This document shows positions 1 through 8,935 of a DNA stretch of 64,000 nt, piece by piece; position 1 is the stretch's first letter, and each line of letters begins with the position of its first letter. Made by a program: the position numbers and the translations under genes. The DNA is from Cohnella algarum. Its GTDB lineage: Bacteria; Bacillota; Bacilli; Paenibacillales; Paenibacillaceae. Location: the NCBI RefSeq assembly GCF_016937515.1, contig NZ_JAFHKM010000002.1, positions 2,785,001-2,849,000 on the forward strand. The letters run 5' to 3'. The notes under the pieces are model-generated. The model did not search any database. It was not told where the DNA came from and saw only the letters and a list, made by a program, of their open reading frames with translations.

Positions 1-57
1 AGCGAAGCGTTCCGGTCGGGCGATTTAGATTTGCCTTCAGGAGGCCCGGTTAACCCA

Positions 58-1599
58 GTGGACAAAAAAGCGCACGAACTGATCGTCGTCATCGACTTCG
101 GCGGTCAATACAACCAGCTTATCGCCCGCCGTATCCGCGATCTCGGCGTTTACAGCGAATTGCTTCCTTACAACACTCCCGCAGCGAAAATCCGCGAGCT
201 GAATCCGAAGGGCATCGTCTTCTCCGGCGGACCGGCAAGCGTTTATGCCGAAGGAGCGCCGACGGTCGACCCCGGCGTCTACGACCTCGGCGTGCCGATT
301 CTCGGCATCTGCTACGGCATGCAGCTCATTACGCACCAGCAGGGCGGCAAGGTCGAACCGGCGAGCAAGCGCGAATACGGCAAATCGGACGTCGATTTCC
401 AGACGGATTGCGAGCTCATTTACGACCTGGACAGCCGCCAGACCGTCTGGATGAGCCACGGCGACCACGTGACCGAGCTGCCGCAAGGCTTCACCGTCGA
501 CGCGAGCACGCCGCACGCGCCGGTCGCGGCCATGAGCGACCGCGCTCGCGGACTCTATGCGGTGCAATTCCATCCCGAAGTTCGTCATTCGGTCAAAGGG
601 AACGAGATGATTCGCAACTTCCTGTACCGGGTTTGCAAATGCAAAGGCGACTGGAGCATGGAATCGTTCATCGAGGACATGATCAAGGACATCCGCCAAG
701 AGGTCGGCGATCAGAAGGTGCTGTGCGCGCTGTCCGGCGGCGTCGATTCTTCCGTCGTGGCCGCGCTCATTCACCGGGCGATCGGCGATCAGCTCACGTG
801 CATGTTCATCGACCACGGCCTGCTGCGCAAGGGCGAGGCGGAGAGCGTCATGGACACGTTCGTCGGCAAGTTCGACATGAACGTCGTCAAGATCGACGCG
901 AGCGAGCGCTTCCTCGGCAAGCTGCGCGGCGTGGACGATCCGGAGCAAAAACGGAAAATCATCGGCAACGAGTTTATCCGCGTGTTCGAAGAGGAATCCG
1001 CGAAGTTCGACGACTTCGCTTTTCTGGCGCAGGGCACGCTGTACACCGACATCGTCGAGAGCGGCACCGCGACGGCGCAAACGATCAAGTCGCACCACAA
1101 CGTCGGCGGTTTGCCGGAAGACATGAAGTTCCAGCTGGTCGAGCCGCTCAAGGCGCTGTTCAAGGACGAAGTGCGCAAGGTCGGCGAAGAGCTCGGCTTG
1201 CCGGACGCCATCGTTTGGCGCCAGCCGTTCCCGGGACCGGGGCTGGCCATCCGCGTGCTCGGCGAAGTCACCGAGGACAAGCTGGAGATCGTGCGCGAGT
1301 CCGACGCGATTTTGCGCGACGAAATCGCCAAAGCGGGCCTCGACCGGGAAATTTGGCAGTACTTTACGGCGCTGCCGAACATGAAGAGCGTCGGCGTCAT
1401 GGGCGACGGCCGGACGTATTCGTACACGGTCGGCATCCGCGCCGTCACGTCGATCGACGGCATGACGGCAGACTGGGCGCGCATCCCATGGGACGTGCTG
1501 GAGAAAATTTCGGTGCGCATCGTCAACGAAGTGCAAAACGTGAACCGGATCGTCTACGACATCACCTCGAAGCCGCCGGCCACGATCGAGTGGGAATAG
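58..1599 (+). CDS. guaA: GMP synthase (glutamine-hydrolysing)
   Basis: Converts XMP to GMP using glutamine and ATP in the cytoplasm, the last step of guanylate synthesis. The N-terminal class I glutamine amidotransferase domain shows the nucleophile Cys85 in GICYGMQ and the His/Glu pair in QFHPEV. The ATP pyrophosphatase domain has the P-loop LSGGVDSS, and the dimerisation domain ends in the typical [11 protein letters not shown]. The 513-residue length fits the family. I chose GTG at 58 because the ribosome binding site CAGGAGG (38-44) lies inside the longer frame that opens with TTG at 31. The gene is followed at once by an intrinsic terminator. The window begins 57 bases upstream, so its control region is not visible. 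Identification is secure. Confidence 0.97.
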   Translation: MDKKAHELIVVIDFGGQYNQLIARRIRDLGVYSELLPYNTPAAKIRELNPKGIVFSGGPASVYAEGAPTVDPGVYDLGVPILGICYGMQLITHQQGGKVEPASKREYGKSDVDFQTDCELIYDLDSRQTVWMSHGDHVTELPQGFTVDASTPHAPVAAMSDRARGLYAVQFHPEVRHSVKGNEMIRNFLYRVCKCKGDWSMESFIEDMIKDIRQEVGDQKVLCALSGGVDSSVVAALIHRAIGDQLTCMFIDHGLLRKGEAESVMDTFVGKFDMNVVKIDASERFLGKLRGVDDPEQKRKIIGNEFIRVFEEESAKFDDFAFLAQGTLYTDIVESGTATAQTIKSHHNVGGLPEDMKFQLVEPLKALFKDEVRKVGEELGLPDAIVWRQPFPGPGLAIRVLGEVTEDKLEIVRESDAILRDEIAKAGLDREIWQYFTALPNMKSVGVMGDGRTYSYTVGIRAVTSIDGMTADWARIPWDVLEKISVRIVNEVQNVNRIVYDITSKPPATIEWE

Positions 1600-1611
1600 G
1601 CTGCATGCGAT

Positions 1612-1655
1612 AACGGTCAAATCGGAGAGTGCGAGACTCCGATTTGACCGTTTTT
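1612..1655 (+). terminator. Intrinsic terminator of guaA
   Basis: A 14-bp perfect stem (CGGTCAAATCGGAG pairing with CTCCGATTTGACCG) is followed by a run of five T, 13 bases after the guaA stop codon. Confidence 0.93.
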
Positions 1656-2320
1656 CATATCGGAAAGTGTAAGTTCTTCACCTTACGAAAGAGTTTAGGG
1701 GAAAATTAGGGGAGGAGGAGGTCTCGCAAGGAGCCTATGTTGGAATTTGTCCAATCTAGGGAGCGGAAAACGGGGAAAACGTTGCCTAGAGTGGATTTTA
1801 TCCAACGAGAAACTTGGAATTTGGGCGAAAACGCGGAAAAGGCCTCGCCAGATTGGACAAAATCCAACAAAGATGACGTGTTTGGTGAAAAAAGCGGTTT
1901 TGATTGGACAAAATCCAACCAAGCTTTGCCGACCCAGTGTCATCCCGCTCAACCTTGCTCAACCCTGGCCAATCCTGCGTACCCCTCGTGTTTTTCTCAG
2001 GACCGATTATTTCGGGAATTCGGATGCGAATCGGATGAAGAAACCGGGAAAGCGCTTATGATTTCATTCGCGAAATTGGTTGTGTTGATCCTTTCCTTTC
2101 ACTAAAAGAAATAGACCGTCCAGGAGTCTGCCATATCCCCGCATGCTGCCGTCATGCTACCCTCCCTTGTGTTACCGCAAAGCATGCATCCTGCGGCTCG
2201 TCGGCCATTCTCGCGAGCATCCGATATTTTTCTACCCTCCTTCTTATCATCTTCCCCTTATCGCGAGCCGCCGACAACTATAGAATGAACCTGTAAATCA
2301 AAAGGGGAGGTTATTTGCAA
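1656..2320. repeat. Non-coding gap with TTGGA-N5-TCCAA palindromes
   Basis: This 665-base gap holds no convincing gene. Four copies of a 15-base inverted repeat lie at 1740-1754, 1791-1805, 1853-1867 and 1904-1918; the last two are identical (TTGGACAAAATCCAA). The short open frames over them only translate the repeats (FVQS, WTKSN). Just before the next gene, TATAGAAT at 2279-2286 could be a -10 element, but I see no good -35 partner. Confidence 0.6.
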
Positions 2321-3640
2321 ATGTTCAAGCTGGGGAAAATCGGCCTTGTCGCCGCGCTTTGCGTTACGCTGCTGGCGGCCTGCGGCGGCGGATCGAACGA
2401 AAGCGGCGGCGCGTCCGGAGACGGACAGGAAAAAGTGACGCTGACGCTGTGGAACAACTGGTCCGGCCAGGACGCCAAAGCGGTGGCGATGAGAAAAATA
2501 TTGGACGACTTCAAGGCGGCGCATCCCGAGGTGGACCTGCAGGTCGAGGCGCTGGCGACGGACGGCTTGAAAACGCGCCTGCGCACGGCGGCGGCCGCGG
2601 ACGAAATGCCCGATTTGTTCGTCATGTGGCCGGGCGCCATGACAAGGGAATTCGTCAACGGCGATTTGCTCCAGCCGATCGACGAGTTTCTGGACAGCAA
2701 GCCGGAATGGAAAAACAACTTCATTCCGAACGCGCTGGACGACTTCACGGTGGACGGCAAAGTATACTCCGTTCCGATGAATCTGGCGCCGAGCTCGCTC
2801 GTTTATTACAACCAGGCGATCTTCGACCAATACGGGGTCAAGGTGCCGACGACCTGGGACGAGCTGCTGGCGGCTATCGATACGTTCAACCAAAACGGCG
2901 TCATCCCGATCGCGCTCGGCAACAAGGCGAACTGGGTGGCCCAATCGACGACCTTCAGCACGATCGCCGACCGCGTGACGGGTACCGACTGGTTTCTGAA
3001 AGCGGTCGCACAGGACGGGGCGCAATTTACCGATCCGGAGTTTATCGATGCGCTCAAGAAGATGCAGGAGCTCGGGACCGCAAAAGCGTACCAGGACGGC
3101 TTCAACAGCATCGACGAAAACCAGATGATCCAGCTCTACACGCAGGAAAAAGCCGCCATGTTCATCAACGGGGGCTGGGCGGTCGCCAGCCTGGTGAACA
3201 CCGCGTCGGAGGAAGTGCTGAACAACACGAACATTACGATTCTCCCGCCGGTCGAAGGCGGAAAAGGCGAGCCGCAGACGACGGCCGGCGTCGTCGGCAC
3301 GGGACTCGGCGTCAGCAAGAAGGTCGACGGCGCCAAGAAAGAAGCCGCGATGGAACTGCTGTATGCGCTCGCCGGGCCCGACGGGCAAAAGGCCACGCTC
3401 GACAGCAGCACGCTCGTCAGCTACAACATCGAGCTCGACGAATCGAAGGCCAACCCGCTGTTCGTCAAGCTGAGCAACCTGATGAAAGACGTGAAGATCG
3501 TTCCGGTCTACGATTCCAAACTGAGCTCGGCCGCGGTGGAAGCCGTCAACAACGGGCTCCAGGAGCTGCTCATGGGCGGCAACCCGGAGGACATCGCCAA
3601 AAAGATCCAAAGCGCCCAAGCCGGCGCGGTCGGTTCCTGA
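2321..3640 (+). CDS. Sugar ABC transporter substrate-binding lipoprotein
   Basis: Extracellular solute-binding protein family 1 lipoprotein that captures an oligosaccharide and delivers it to the two permeases downstream. The first 20 residues form a lipoprotein signal with lipobox LLAAC, followed by a Gly/Ser-rich linker. The mature part begins VTLTLWNNWSG, typical of the family. The length of 439 residues is normal. ATG at 2321 has GGGGAGG at 2304-2310; the in-frame TTG two codons earlier is too close to that site. The gene opens an operon with two permeases, a YesM/YesN pair and a GH2 beta-mannosidase, so a manno-oligosaccharide ligand is a reasonable inference. Sequence alone cannot prove the substrate. 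Confidence 0.9.
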   Translation: MFKLGKIGLVAALCVTLLAACGGGSNESGGASGDGQEKVTLTLWNNWSGQDAKAVAMRKILDDFKAAHPEVDLQVEALATDGLKTRLRTAAAADEMPDLFVMWPGAMTREFVNGDLLQPIDEFLDSKPEWKNNFIPNALDDFTVDGKVYSVPMNLAPSSLVYYNQAIFDQYGVKVPTTWDELLAAIDTFNQNGVIPIALGNKANWVAQSTTFSTIADRVTGTDWFLKAVAQDGAQFTDPEFIDALKKMQELGTAKAYQDGFNSIDENQMIQLYTQEKAAMFINGGWAVASLVNTASEEVLNNTNITILPPVEGGKGEPQTTAGVVGTGLGVSKKVDGAKKEAAMELLYALAGPDGQKATLDSSTLVSYNIELDESKANPLFVKLSNLMKDVKIVPVYDSKLSSAAVEAVNNGLQELLMGGNPEDIAKKIQSAQAGAVGS

Positions 3641-3672
3641 TCCGGAATCGGCACATCAAATTCGCCATCCGT

Positions 3673-3696
3673 TCGGCCCTCCTCCGGGAGGGCCGA
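3673..3696 (+). promoter_or_regulatory. Intercistronic hairpin after the binding-protein gene
   Basis: A 9-bp perfect stem (TCGGCCCTC/GAGGGCCGA, 6-base loop) lies between the binding-protein and permease genes and has no T-run. Such hairpins often protect the upstream message 3' end, giving more binding protein than permease. A similar hairpin follows malE in this window. Confidence 0.55.
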
Positions 3697-3718
3697 CGAA
3701 TTCAGGGAGGTGGTGCGG

Positions 3719-4591
3719 GTGAATACGCTGCGGGTACGCCGGTTTATCGCGCTGGCGCTGTTGCCCTCTCTTGTCCTTTACGCCTTGTTCGTGTTCGTGC
3801 CGGTCGTCTGGTCGGCGTACTACAGCTTTTTCAACTGGTCGGGCATCGGCGAGGCCAAATTCCACGGCGCGAAAAATTACGTCGAGCTGGTCAACGATCC
3901 GGTGTTCTGGCATTCGCTCAAAAACAACGTCATCTTCGTCCTGGCGTCGGTCCTCGGACAAGTGCCGATCGCGCTCGTCCTGGCGATCGTCCTGCACAAG
4001 AGCAACGGCTTGCAGCGATTTCTCCGCTCGGCCGTGTTCATGCCGATGGTGCTGTCGTCCGTCGTTATCGGGATGATCTGGCAGTACATCTACCATCCGC
4101 AAATCGGCATTCTGAACTTTCTGCTCGACGCCGTCGGCCTCGGGTCCTGGAAGCTGCAGTGGCTGTCCGACCCGAACATCGCGATTTACGCGCTGCTGCC
4201 GCCGCTGATCTGGAATTTCGTCGGCTTGTACCTGATCATCTTTATTTCGGCGCTGCAAAACATTCCCGGCGAAATCCACGACGCGGCGAAAATCGACGGC
4301 GTTTCCGGCGCGAGAAAGCTTTTTTCCGTCACGCTGCCGATGATTTGGGGGACGATCCAGGTCGCGCTCATTCTGTGCATTTCCGGCAGCCTGAAATCGT
4401 TCGATCTGGTGTATGTGATGACGAAGGGCGGTCCCGCCCACGCGACCGAGCTGCTCGCGACCTACATGTACAATTCGACGTTTTCCACGTACCGGTACGG
4501 CTACGGCAGCACGATTTCGACGGCCATCGTCATCATCAGCCTGCTGTTTATCGGGACGAGCCAATGGCTCACGCGGAAAAAAGCCGATTAG
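3719..4591 (+). CDS. Sugar ABC transporter permease, MalF-like
   Basis: Integral membrane subunit of the sugar importer. A 290-residue protein with about six hydrophobic spans starts in a transmembrane segment after RRFIALALLPSL. It has the cytoplasmic EAA loop that contacts the ATPase, here HDAAKIDGVSG followed by TLPMIWG. GTG at 3719 is preferred because AGGGAGG (3704-3710) then has an 8-base spacer; the GTG at 3710 would overlap it. It sits between the binding protein and the second permease. No ATP-binding subunit is encoded nearby. Confidence 0.9.
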   Translation: MNTLRVRRFIALALLPSLVLYALFVFVPVVWSAYYSFFNWSGIGEAKFHGAKNYVELVNDPVFWHSLKNNVIFVLASVLGQVPIALVLAIVLHKSNGLQRFLRSAVFMPMVLSSVVIGMIWQYIYHPQIGILNFLLDAVGLGSWKLQWLSDPNIAIYALLPPLIWNFVGLYLIIFISALQNIPGEIHDAAKIDGVSGARKLFSVTLPMIWGTIQVALILCISGSLKSFDLVYVMTKGGPAHATELLATYMYNSTFSTYRYGYGSTISTAIVIISLLFIGTSQWLTRKKAD

Positions 4592-4655
4592 GAGCCTGTC
4601 CGATCCGAAAGCCGTTCGGTCGGGCGGACTCCAACAAGGAGAGGAGGTACCCAAG

Positions 4656-5543
4656 ATGAGCAATGCGCAGCTTGCCCGGACGGTTTCCCGAAGCGTCGAG
4701 TCGACGAGCGGGCGAACGCTCCGGAAAAAATGGGGCGCGGGCTTGTTCTGGATTTTTTTGCTGCTTTACGGCATTCTTACTATATATCCGCTGTTTTGGC
4801 TGATCATCAGCGCCTTTAAATCCAATGCGGAATTTTTCAGCCGCCCGTTCGGCCTTCCCGAAACGTGGCTGTGGGAAAATTTCACGCGGGCGTGGGAAAC
4901 GTCGAAAATGGGCACCGCATTCATGAATTCCGTCATCGTCTCGGCCGTGTCTCTCGCGTTGACGCTGCTGCTTGCGGGTCTGACATCCTACGTGCTCGCC
5001 CGCTTCAACTTCCGGCTGAAAGGCTGGACGATGGCTTTCTTCGTCGTCGGCATGCTGATTCCGATTCACAGCACGCTCGTCCCGCTGTTTATTCTGATGA
5101 AGCAAATGTCGATTCTGAACACGTATTGGGCGCTGATTTTTCCTTATGCCGCGTTCGCGCTGCCGACGGCCATCTTTGTCTTGACGGCCTATCTGGCGAC
5201 GATTCCGAAGGAAATCGAAGAAGCCGCCTATATCGACGGAACGGGGCTGTGGGGCGTGTTTTTCCGGATCATGCTTCCGATTTCGCTGCCGGCTTTGTCC
5301 ACGGTCACGATTTTGACTTTTTTGCATTCGTGGAACGATTTTTCGTTCGCCTTGGTGTTTATCAGCAACGCGGCCTTGAAGACGCTGCCGCTCAGCATCA
5401 CGACGTTCGCCGACGGGTTTCAGACCGATTACGGCTTGACCCTGGCGGCGATGACGCTGTCCGTGCTGCCGACGATTCTCGTCTTTCTCCTGTTCCAGGA
5501 ACAGGTGATGAAAGGCATGACGGCGGGAGCGGTCAAAGGCTGA
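4656..5543 (+). CDS. Sugar ABC transporter permease, MalG-like
   Basis: Second membrane subunit of the importer, 295 residues. After a hydrophilic N-terminus of about 30 residues there are six predicted spans and the EAA loop EEAAYIDGTGLWG followed by RIMLP. The protein ends VMKGMTAGAVKG, a classic MalG-family C-terminus. The start has a strong AAGGAGAGGAGG site just upstream. It forms the heteromeric channel with the preceding permease. The next gene, a YesM-type kinase, begins 27 bases after the stop, so all belong to one transcription unit. Confidence 0.92.
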   Translation: MSNAQLARTVSRSVESTSGRTLRKKWGAGLFWIFLLLYGILTIYPLFWLIISAFKSNAEFFSRPFGLPETWLWENFTRAWETSKMGTAFMNSVIVSAVSLALTLLLAGLTSYVLARFNFRLKGWTMAFFVVGMLIPIHSTLVPLFILMKQMSILNTYWALIFPYAAFALPTAIFVLTAYLATIPKEIEEAAYIDGTGLWGVFFRIMLPISLPALSTVTILTFLHSWNDFSFALVFISNAALKTLPLSITTFADGFQTDYGLTLAAMTLSVLPTILVFLLFQEQVMKGMTAGAVKG

Positions 5544-5570
5544 CGAAGAACGGTTGGGGGGATCAAAGAC

Positions 5571-7349
5571 GTGAGACGATGGATCGGAAATTCGCTGCGG
5601 CGCAAGCTGTCCGTTCTGATGCTCGCGTCCACGTTGATCCCCCTGCTGTTTTTGGGGATTTTCGCGTTTTATACGTCGTCCCGGGTGACCGAGCAGAACC
5701 TCAATCAGGCCGGCATGGATACGCTGAGCCAGATGGAGGGTTATTTGCAATTCCAGCTGAGAGACGTGGAGAACGTTTCCTTGTTTCTGATCGGGCAGCA
5801 GGACGTGCAGCGTTTTGCCGCCGGGACGGACGACGACGTCGAGCTGCGGACGCGGGTGCTCGGCATGCTGGTCAGCCTCGTCAGCTCGAAGGAGTACATC
5901 GCGGATATTACGGTCTATTCGAACCGGTTCGACCTCCCGGTGTCGACGGCGACGTTTTACCGCTCCGACTTGCATGAGCAGCTTGCCCTCGAAGACGTGA
6001 CGGCCAAAAGGTGGACCCGCCTTTACACGGTCGAGGACTACGCAGGCGAGCATCGTCTCGTGTCGTTCATCCGTCCGCTCCGCAGCATCAACGACTACGA
6101 GCCGCTGGGATGGATTTCGATCAGCCTGGACGAGCGGACGATTTCCCGGAATTGGGGCGAGGCGCAGCTGGGCGGAGGTCAGGGGGAAGTCGTGCTGTTC
6201 GACGGGGAGGGGCATCTTTTGTCTTCGACTGACAAGAACCGGCTGTCGGAGTCGATCGATGCGCTGTACCCGGGTCTCCGGCAACACCTTGACCGCGCGA
6301 AGCCCGCCAAGGGCGTGTCCGCGTACGGAGACGGGCGCGACAAAAAAACGGTTCTTTACTCCCGCCAGGCGCTTGGGGGCTGGACGCTGGCCGGGGTGTT
6401 CCCCTACGAGCTGTACCGCTCGCAAAGCGAATACATCGTCCGGCTGACGGTGCTGGCCGTCGCGCTTTCGGTGCTGATCAACGCCCTGCTCATCCTGTTT
6501 ACGGCTCGGCGGATTACGAATCCGCTGCGGCTGCTCACCCGGCTGCTGACAAAAATCGACCCCGACGAGCCGCTGCCCGTCGTTCCGATCCGGTCGAACG
6601 ACGAAATCGGGCAGCTCGCCCGAAGCTACGGGCTGCTCGGCACCCATATCGAACAGCTCAAGAAAAAGCTGGTCCGCAACGAAGCCCGGAAGAAGGAAGC
6701 CGACATGCGCGCGCTCCAGGCGCAGATCAATCCCCATTTTTTGTACAATACGCTTTCTTCGGTCCATTGGATCGCGCTGATGGCCGACGAGAAAAAAATC
6801 GCGGACATGGTCGGCGCCCTGAGCGATTTCCTGCGGTTCAGCCTGAACAAGGGCAACGAGTTTTGCGAGGTGCGGGACGAAATTTCGCATATCAAAAACT
6901 ACGTCATGGTGCAGTCGATCCGCTTTCCCGACAAATTCGACGTCGACTACGTCGTGCATCCCGCCGCGCAAACCAAGCGGATGGTCAAGCTGCTGCTGCA
7001 GCCGCTGGTCGAAAACGCGATGATTCACGGGGTTCAGAAAAAAGAGGGGAAGGGAAACATCGCCGTTTCCGTCGAGCTTCGGGGGAACCGGTTGTTTTTT
7101 CTCGTGCTGGACGACGGGGTCGGCATGACGGAGGAACGGCTGGCGTTCGTCCGGAACAGCCTTCGGCCGGACGGCGGCGGGGAGACGCTCACGGAGGTTT
7201 ACGGCCTGCGAAACGTGAACGAACGGCTGCTGCTGCATTACGGCCCGGATGCGATGCTCCACATCGACAGCAAGCCGCAGGCCGGCACGCGCGTTTCTTT
7301 TTCCACTCCCGTTTTGGAGGGTTCGCATGAAGATCATGATCGTGGATGA
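5571..7349 (+). CDS. YesM-type sensor histidine kinase
   Basis: Membrane sensor kinase of a two-component system controlling the neighbouring sugar genes. Residues about 14-35 form a first transmembrane helix. A large extracellular sensing region (about 36-285) follows, then a second helix, a HAMP linker, the phospho-acceptor motif QINPHFLYNTL of the His_kinase family, and a GHKL ATPase domain with LDDGVGM and GLRNVNERL. The length of 592 residues is typical. The start is GTG at 5571 behind a GGGGGGA-like site. The stop overlaps the response-regulator start by 23 bases, indicating translational coupling. The ligand is not deducible; the operon suggests a mannan-derived sugar. Confidence 0.92.
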   Translation: MRRWIGNSLRRKLSVLMLASTLIPLLFLGIFAFYTSSRVTEQNLNQAGMDTLSQMEGYLQFQLRDVENVSLFLIGQQDVQRFAAGTDDDVELRTRVLGMLVSLVSSKEYIADITVYSNRFDLPVSTATFYRSDLHEQLALEDVTAKRWTRLYTVEDYAGEHRLVSFIRPLRSINDYEPLGWISISLDERTISRNWGEAQLGGGQGEVVLFDGEGHLLSSTDKNRLSESIDALYPGLRQHLDRAKPAKGVSAYGDGRDKKTVLYSRQALGGWTLAGVFPYELYRSQSEYIVRLTVLAVALSVLINALLILFTARRITNPLRLLTRLLTKIDPDEPLPVVPIRSNDEIGQLARSYGLLGTHIEQLKKKLVRNEARKKEADMRALQAQINPHFLYNTLSSVHWIALMADEKKIADMVGALSDFLRFSLNKGNEFCEVRDEISHIKNYVMVQSIRFPDKFDVDYVVHPAAQTKRMVKLLLQPLVENAMIHGVQKKEGKGNIAVSVELRGNRLFFLVLDDGVGMTEERLAFVRNSLRPDGGGETLTEVYGLRNVNERLLLHYGPDAMLHIDSKPQAGTRVSFSTPVLEGSHEDHDRG

Positions 7350-8904
7350 CGAAGTCATTATCCGCACCGGACTGGCGAAAGTGATCAAGTGGGAGGAGCT
7401 CGGCCTGCACTTGCTGGAGCCGGCGGCTTCGGCCGAAGAAGCGCTGGAGCGGCTCGGGCGGGAACGGCCGGACATCTTGCTGACGGACATCCGCATGACC
7501 GGCAAGACCGGCCTGGAGCTGGCCGATGAGGCGAGGCGGCTGCTCCCCGACCTGGACATTATCATTCTTACCGGCTACGACGACTTCCAATATACGCAGC
7601 AGGCGATCCGGCAGGGCGTGAACGATTACTTGCTGAAAACGAGCCGGCCCGAGGACATCATCAAAACGGTGCTGAGGGCGAAGCGGCGAATGGAAGCGAA
7701 GCGGGACGAGCACAACCGGGAACGGTTCAAAAACAAGGAGACGCGCGACCGGCTGTTCGAACGCTGGATTATCAGCGGGGATCCGTCCGGGATCGAGCCC
7801 GGGCTGCAAGAGGCGTTCCTGTCCGGCCTGTCCGCGCATCCGGGCAACGGCGGAGTCCGAATGCTGCAAATCTGGCTGGTGGCGGGCGAAGGCTGGACGG
7901 AATCGCCTTCCTCGGAGTCGCTGCTGCTGTTCGCCATCGAAAATATGCTGAGAGAGATGCTGGCCTGCGAAACGCTGATCCGGAAAAAACGCATCGTGGC
8001 CGCCGTTCCGATCGATCCCGCGCGCAAGGAGTTCGAGCATTCGCAGCATTATTCGGCCTTGGCGAAAATCGAGCGCTTATTGAAATGCAGGATATTCGCC
8101 GCCGCCGGCCTGCCCGTGGATCGTCCGGAGCGGCTTCACGAGTCCTACGTCGCGGCGGACCGCGTTTTCGGCTATAAGGGCCTCATTCCCGACAACCGGG
8201 TCGAGTACGAAGCCTTCATCCGCCGGAAGGGCGGCAAAACGTCCTGCTCCTACGAAGAGGAGCTTGAGCTTTCCGCCATTTTGCTCGAGGACGACCCGCT
8301 TGCGCTCAAGGGCTGGGTGCAGACATACATTCAAGCCCGGCTCGAGGATCCCGAATTCACGCTGGAATCGCTGGAGGCTTCGCTGCATTCGGCGGCCGCC
8401 GCGGCGGGCAGATGGCTGGAGCGCGTGCAGACCGTAACGGGCCGGAAAAACGCGGAGGAGGGGCTCGCGCCTTTCCGATACGAGAGGGAGTCCGTTCCCC
8501 GGAACGCCCTGTTCCAATATTTGTACGCCGTCATGAAGCGGTATCACGACCGGCTGGCCGAAGGGGCGGCTTCGCACGCGCAGAAGGCGATGGCCTATAT
8601 CGAAACGAATCTCGGCAAGGACGTCGGCCTGCAGCAGGTCGCCAGGCACGTGCATCTGCATCCGAACCATTTGAGCGAGGTGTTCAAAAAGGAGACGGGA
8701 ATGACGTTCGGGGATTACGTAACCCGGCGGCGGATGCGCCGCGCCGCCGGGATTTTGTCCACGACGCCGGCGAAAATCAGCGAGGTCGCGGCTTCCGTCG
8801 GCTATGCGGACGTCAAGTATTTCAGCCAGCTGTTCAAAAAAGAGACCGGAAAGACGCCCAGCGAATACCGCGAAGGCGCCGCCTCGGCCGTCAAACAGGA
8901 TTAA
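7327..8904 (+). CDS. YesN-type response regulator with AraC DNA-binding domain
   Basis: Transcriptional activator partnered with the overlapping sensor kinase. The receiver domain (about 1-120) shows the acidic pair VDDE, phospho-acceptor Asp54 in LLTDIRM, and the Thr and Lys of the active site (LTGYDD, LLKTS). A less conserved middle section is followed by a C-terminal AraC/XylS double helix-turn-helix (about 425-520: VARHVHLHPNHLSEVFKKETG and a second motif ending FKKETGKTPSEYR). ATG at 7327 is chosen because TTTTGGAGGG sits just upstream and the receiver domain starts there. It probably activates the upstream transport genes and the mannosidase 32 bases downstream. Confidence 0.93.
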   Translation: MKIMIVDDEVIIRTGLAKVIKWEELGLHLLEPAASAEEALERLGRERPDILLTDIRMTGKTGLELADEARRLLPDLDIIILTGYDDFQYTQQAIRQGVNDYLLKTSRPEDIIKTVLRAKRRMEAKRDEHNRERFKNKETRDRLFERWIISGDPSGIEPGLQEAFLSGLSAHPGNGGVRMLQIWLVAGEGWTESPSSESLLLFAIENMLREMLACETLIRKKRIVAAVPIDPARKEFEHSQHYSALAKIERLLKCRIFAAAGLPVDRPERLHESYVAADRVFGYKGLIPDNRVEYEAFIRRKGGKTSCSYEEELELSAILLEDDPLALKGWVQTYIQARLEDPEFTLESLEASLHSAAAAAGRWLERVQTVTGRKNAEEGLAPFRYERESVPRNALFQYLYAVMKRYHDRLAEGAASHAQKAMAYIETNLGKDVGLQQVARHVHLHPNHLSEVFKKETGMTFGDYVTRRRMRRAAGILSTTPAKISEVAASVGYADVKYFSQLFKKETGKTPSEYREGAASAVKQD

Positions 8905-8935
8905 GCGCATAAACCAGCAGGAGGAGACGATCGGC

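Noticed and set aside
1737..2105. Small gene of 122 codons after guaA
   Set aside because: It translates the palindromic repeats in one frame, the opposite strand gives a similar-looking frame, and it lacks a ribosome site.
4569..7565. A 998-residue open frame on the minus strand
   Set aside because: It lies antisense to the MalG-like permease and YesM kinase genes, which have clear domains and ribosome sites. Its composition (Arg/His/Gln-rich) is what GC-rich third positions give in a shadow frame.
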